A stretch of 15,837 nucleotides of DNA from SURF-24 sp964537965 (lineage in GTDB: Bacteria > Bacteroidota > Ignavibacteria > Ignavibacteriales > SURF-24). The stretch is taken from NCBI GenBank assembly GCA_964537965.1, contig CAZIDB010000108.1:1-15837 (forward strand), in the 5' to 3' direction. Made by a program: the position numbers and the translations under genes. The notes under the pieces are model-generated. The model had not been told where the DNA came from, made no database searches, and saw only the letters and a list, made by a program, of their open reading frames with translations. Below are positions 13,955 through 15,837 of the stretch, piece by piece. Numbering within the stretch: position 1 is the first letter of the stretch; every line of letters begins with the position of its first letter.

Positions 13955-14079
13955 ATTTATATAAAACGTGTTGGATTAAATAGTTATAATCTTGTAATTG
14001 CATTATCGAATATATAACTTACCATCAAAAGTTCTGTTAAATAATACTCTTGATTACTTATAAGTTACAATTGCAAATT

Positions 14080-14083
14080 GGAG
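14080..14083 (+). promoter_or_regulatory. Ribosome binding site that fixes the start of the four-helix membrane protein
   Basis: GGAG lies five bases before the ATG at 14089. It favours this start over the in-frame TTG at 14050, which would place this site inside the coding region and add 13 unconserved-looking residues. Confidence 0.65.
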
Positions 14084-14088
14084 CATTA

Positions 14089-14457
14089 ATGGAAAGCAGA
14101 AAAGGTGAAAAGATCGGGTGGATAGCAGGTTGGATAGGTGGTTTTTTATGGGTTTTTATATTAGCGGTTATCTTTCTTTTTCAGGGTAAATACCTTAATG
14201 GAATTTGTGGTTTAATTCTTACCTCTATTGCAATAACAATTATCTTTCTGTATGCTCCCTGGAGATTGCCGGAATTACCTTACTGGAAACTTATGATAAT
14301 TCCTTATGTGCTTTTTCTGTTCTCAATTATTTGGGTAATCTGGTCATTCGAAGGATTGCATGAGCCTGGTCTAAATTGGTGGAATTTTTCCTGGATAATT
14401 ATACTTCTAATACCTTTGTGTACTTTAGGAAAAAGGAAATGGAATAATACCCATTGA
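14089..14457 (+). CDS. Small four-helix integral membrane protein, unknown function
   Basis: This is a 122-residue protein beginning MESRKGEKIGW. Four hydrophobic segments are visible: IAGWIGGFLWVFILAVIFLF (about 12-31), GICGLILTSIAITIIFLY (about 37-54), LMIIPYVLFLFSIIWVIW (about 67-84) and WWNFSWIIILLIPLC (about 96-110), with a basic C-terminus GKRKWNN. The protein is rich in Trp near membrane borders. I know no function for it; small proteins with this layout are common hypotheticals in the phylum. It is 134 bases after the exported hypothetical and 74 bases before the MDR gene, all on one strand. No terminator separates the three, so they may share a transcript, but the spacing is too loose to be sure. 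Confidence 0.65.
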   Translation: MESRKGEKIGWIAGWIGGFLWVFILAVIFLFQGKYLNGICGLILTSIAITIIFLYAPWRLPELPYWKLMIIPYVLFLFSIIWVIWSFEGLHEPGLNWWNFSWIIILLIPLCTLGKRKWNNTH

Positions 14458-14531
14458 AATATCTCTTAAGGTTCATAATCCTTTATAGAATTTATATCCA
14501 AAAGTAATAAAAACATTTCAACTATAAGTTT

Positions 14532-15503
14532 ATGAAAGCAATAGTCTATACTAAGTACGGTTCACCGGATGTTCTGCAGCTTAAAAATATTGATAAACCT
14601 GCTCCCAAAAACAATGAGGTATTGATCAGAATCTTTGCTACAACCGTCAACAGAACCGACTGCGGTTTCAGGGATCCGAGACCATTCTTCGTAAGATTAT
14701 TCAGTGGACTTATTAAACCAAAGAAAAATATTTTAGGTAAGGAATTTGCCGGTGTAATTGAAGAAACCGGGATAGATGTTAAATCATTTAAAAACGGGGA
14801 TAAGGTTTTCGGATTATCTGTTGATAACTTCGGAACACATGCTGAGTATTTATGTCTGGATGAAAATGCTGTTATTGCATCAATGCCGCACAATATGACT
14901 TTTGAGGAGGCCGCTGCTGTTTGTGACGGTGCGATGATTGCATTGAGTTGCCTTAGAAAAGGTAATCTGAAGAGTGGACAGAAGATTTTAATTTATGGCG
15001 CATCAGGTTCAATTGGAACATCAGCGGTTCAGCTTGCAAAGTATTTTAATTCAGATATTACTGCTGTATGCAATACTAAGAATATGGAGATTGTAAAATC
15101 ACTTGGAGCTGACAGAGTTATTGATTATACAAAGGAAGACTTTACAAAGAATGGTCAGACTTATGATATCATCTTTAATGCGGTTGGGAAGATCACTTAT
15201 CTGAAATGTAAAAATTCGCTTGGGACAAATGGAATTTATATTACGACTGATCTCGGTTATTTATGGCAGGATGTTATATTTGTCTTGTTAACTTCAAAAT
15301 CAAAAGGAAAAAAAGCTTTGCTTCCTTTTCCTGTCGAAACAAAAGAGAATGTTCTTTATCTGAAAAAGATAATTGAGGAAGGGAAGTATAAAGCAGTTAT
15401 TGATAGAAGATATAGTCTTGATCAGATTGTTGAGGCTACAAAGTATGTGGAGACAGAACAAAAGACCGGGAACGTTGTAATTAATATTATTCAGGGGAAG
15501 TGA
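14532..15503 (+). CDS. Zinc-free MDR-superfamily NAD(P)-dependent oxidoreductase (quinone oxidoreductase-like)
   Basis: This 323-residue cytoplasmic enzyme of the medium-chain dehydrogenase/reductase superfamily probably reduces quinones or activated double bonds with NADPH. The N-terminal GroES-like domain spans about 1-125 (MKAIVYTKYGSPDVLQL, then NNEVLIRI and TTVNRTDCGFRD). The cofactor-binding Rossmann domain follows, with G156-A-S-G159-S-I-G162 and the downstream AVQLAK helix, then GADRVIDYTKED. The catalytic-zinc signature of alcohol dehydrogenases is absent: the GHE triplet is G69-K70-E71, and no four-cysteine structural zinc lobe is present, which places it in the quinone-oxidoreductase branch. 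The length is normal. The physiological substrate cannot be read from the sequence, and the neighbours give no clue. The ATG at 14532 gives the canonical MKAIVY start; no good Shine-Dalgarno precedes it. Confidence 0.9.
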   Translation: MKAIVYTKYGSPDVLQLKNIDKPAPKNNEVLIRIFATTVNRTDCGFRDPRPFFVRLFSGLIKPKKNILGKEFAGVIEETGIDVKSFKNGDKVFGLSVDNFGTHAEYLCLDENAVIASMPHNMTFEEAAAVCDGAMIALSCLRKGNLKSGQKILIYGASGSIGTSAVQLAKYFNSDITAVCNTKNMEIVKSLGADRVIDYTKEDFTKNGQTYDIIFNAVGKITYLKCKNSLGTNGIYITTDLGYLWQDVIFVLLTSKSKGKKALLPFPVETKENVLYLKKIIEEGKYKAVIDRRYSLDQIVEATKYVETEQKTGNVVINIIQGK

Positions 15504-15534
15504 GTCTCAGTTTTATAAAGGTTTAAGCACAAGA

Positions 15535-15550
15535 ATTATCAGCTGATAAT
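15535..15550. other. Perfect 16-bp dyad upstream of the lipoprotein gene
   Basis: ATTATCAGCTGATAAT is perfectly self-complementary with no central loop, the form of an operator for a dimeric regulator. It lies 29 bases before the ATG at 15579. A dyad of this size can arise by chance in about one of several windows of this length, so a regulatory role is only possible. Confidence 0.3.
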
Positions 15551-15578
15551 AATCAATGAAAAAACGAGAATGAGTAAA

Positions 15579-15837
15579 ATGAAAAAAGCATTCATATTAA
15601 CTTTGCTGTTTAGCATTATCTTTGTTGGGTGCGAATCATCCATCCTTGATGATCCTTCGACGATTATTGATTTTCAACTACCCCAACGCTCACATGTAAA
15701 AGTGACAGTGGAAAATTCATATAATACAGTAATAGCAATTCTTGTTGATGAGGACTTAAATGGTGGTACATATTCATTCCCGATGACAATGAATAATTTA
15801 CCTGAAGGTATTTATTTTTATACCACAGAAATTACCG
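15579..15837 (+). CDS. Lipoprotein with T9SS-sorting-domain-like (FlgD-Ig-like) fold, truncated by the window edge
   Basis: The first 86 residues are visible; the gene runs off the right edge. MKKAFILTLLFSIIFVGC is a lipoprotein signal with the cysteine at C18, followed by ESSILDD, so the mature protein would be membrane-anchored. From I30 to T83 the sequence (DFQLPQRSHVKVTVENSYN, then ILVDEDLNGGTY and NNLPEGIYFY) aligns without gaps to residues 727-780 of the amidase sorting domain in this window; I count 17 identities in 54. It therefore looks like an Ig-like FlgD/T9SS-tail fold placed at the N-terminus instead of the C-terminus and lacking the NYPNPFNP lead. An in-frame ATG at 15570 would add three residues (MSK); I prefer 15579, which gives a compact lipoprotein signal. 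Function unknown. Confidence 0.75.
   Translation, partial: MKKAFILTLLFSIIFVGCESSILDDPSTIIDFQLPQRSHVKVTVENSYNTVIAILVDEDLNGGTYSFPMTMNNLPEGIYFYTTEIT

Noticed and set aside
14050..14088. TTG start for the small membrane protein
   Set aside because: The GGAG site at 14080 fits the ATG at 14089, and the extra residues look like spacer translation.
1..15837. CRISPR array, tRNA or rRNA gene, insertion sequence, phage or defence system
   Set aside because: No regular direct repeats with spacers, no tRNA-like cloverleaf, no transposase, integrase or recognisable defence protein was found on reading both strands.

Overview
The window looks like chromosomal DNA of an AT-rich member of the Ignavibacteria or a close Bacteroidota/Chlorobi-group relative. 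The best evidence is two large secreted proteins that end in type IX secretion (T9SS) sorting domains carrying the NYPNPFNP signature. A secreted M49 peptidase with a five-residue zinc motif (a form I recall from Caldithrix) and lipoproteins and exported proteins of Bacteroidota style fit this. The assignment is inference from protein style; there is no rRNA or other marker gene.

Layout, left to right. (1) 27-1725, minus strand: a secreted dipeptidyl-peptidase III-like metallopeptidase with a 26-bp palindrome just past its stop. (2) 1891-3274, plus: a Trp/Tyr-rich DUF6600-type exported protein with a long charged, partly repetitive tail, ended by a strong intrinsic terminator. (3) 3276-4256, minus: a PflX-like radical SAM protein converging on that terminator. 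(4) 4425-7749, plus: a two-gene operon of an exported beta-propeller protein and a T9SS-targeted N-acetylmuramoyl-L-alanine amidase with Ig-like and jelly-roll modules. (5) 7919-9445, plus: a small acidic protein of unknown function and a YitT-family membrane protein. (6) 9595-13319, plus: a 1215-residue secreted GH123/DUF4091-like glycosidase with a T9SS tail and its own terminator. (7) 13430-15503, plus: an exported hypothetical, a four-helix membrane hypothetical and a zinc-free quinone-oxidoreductase-like MDR enzyme. (8) 15579 to the right edge: the start of a lipoprotein.

Common theme: most products are exported. The amidase and the glycosidase share a modular plan (signal peptide, catalytic domain, Ig-like, jelly-roll, sorting domain) and would act at or beyond the cell surface on peptidoglycan and amino-sugar glycans; the M49 peptidase could trim peptides in the same compartment. 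That is functional inference; only the propeller-amidase pair is a clear operon.

I found no defence island, CRISPR array, transposase, tRNA or rRNA. The points most worth a second look are: a 30-bp near-perfect palindrome inserted in frame inside the glycosidase's sorting domain; a truncated lipoprotein whose first folded segment aligns without gaps to the T9SS sorting domain of the amidase; the HExxH form of the M49 peptidase; and a peptidoglycan amidase that appears to be sent outside the cell. No intergenic stretch exceeds 300 bases.
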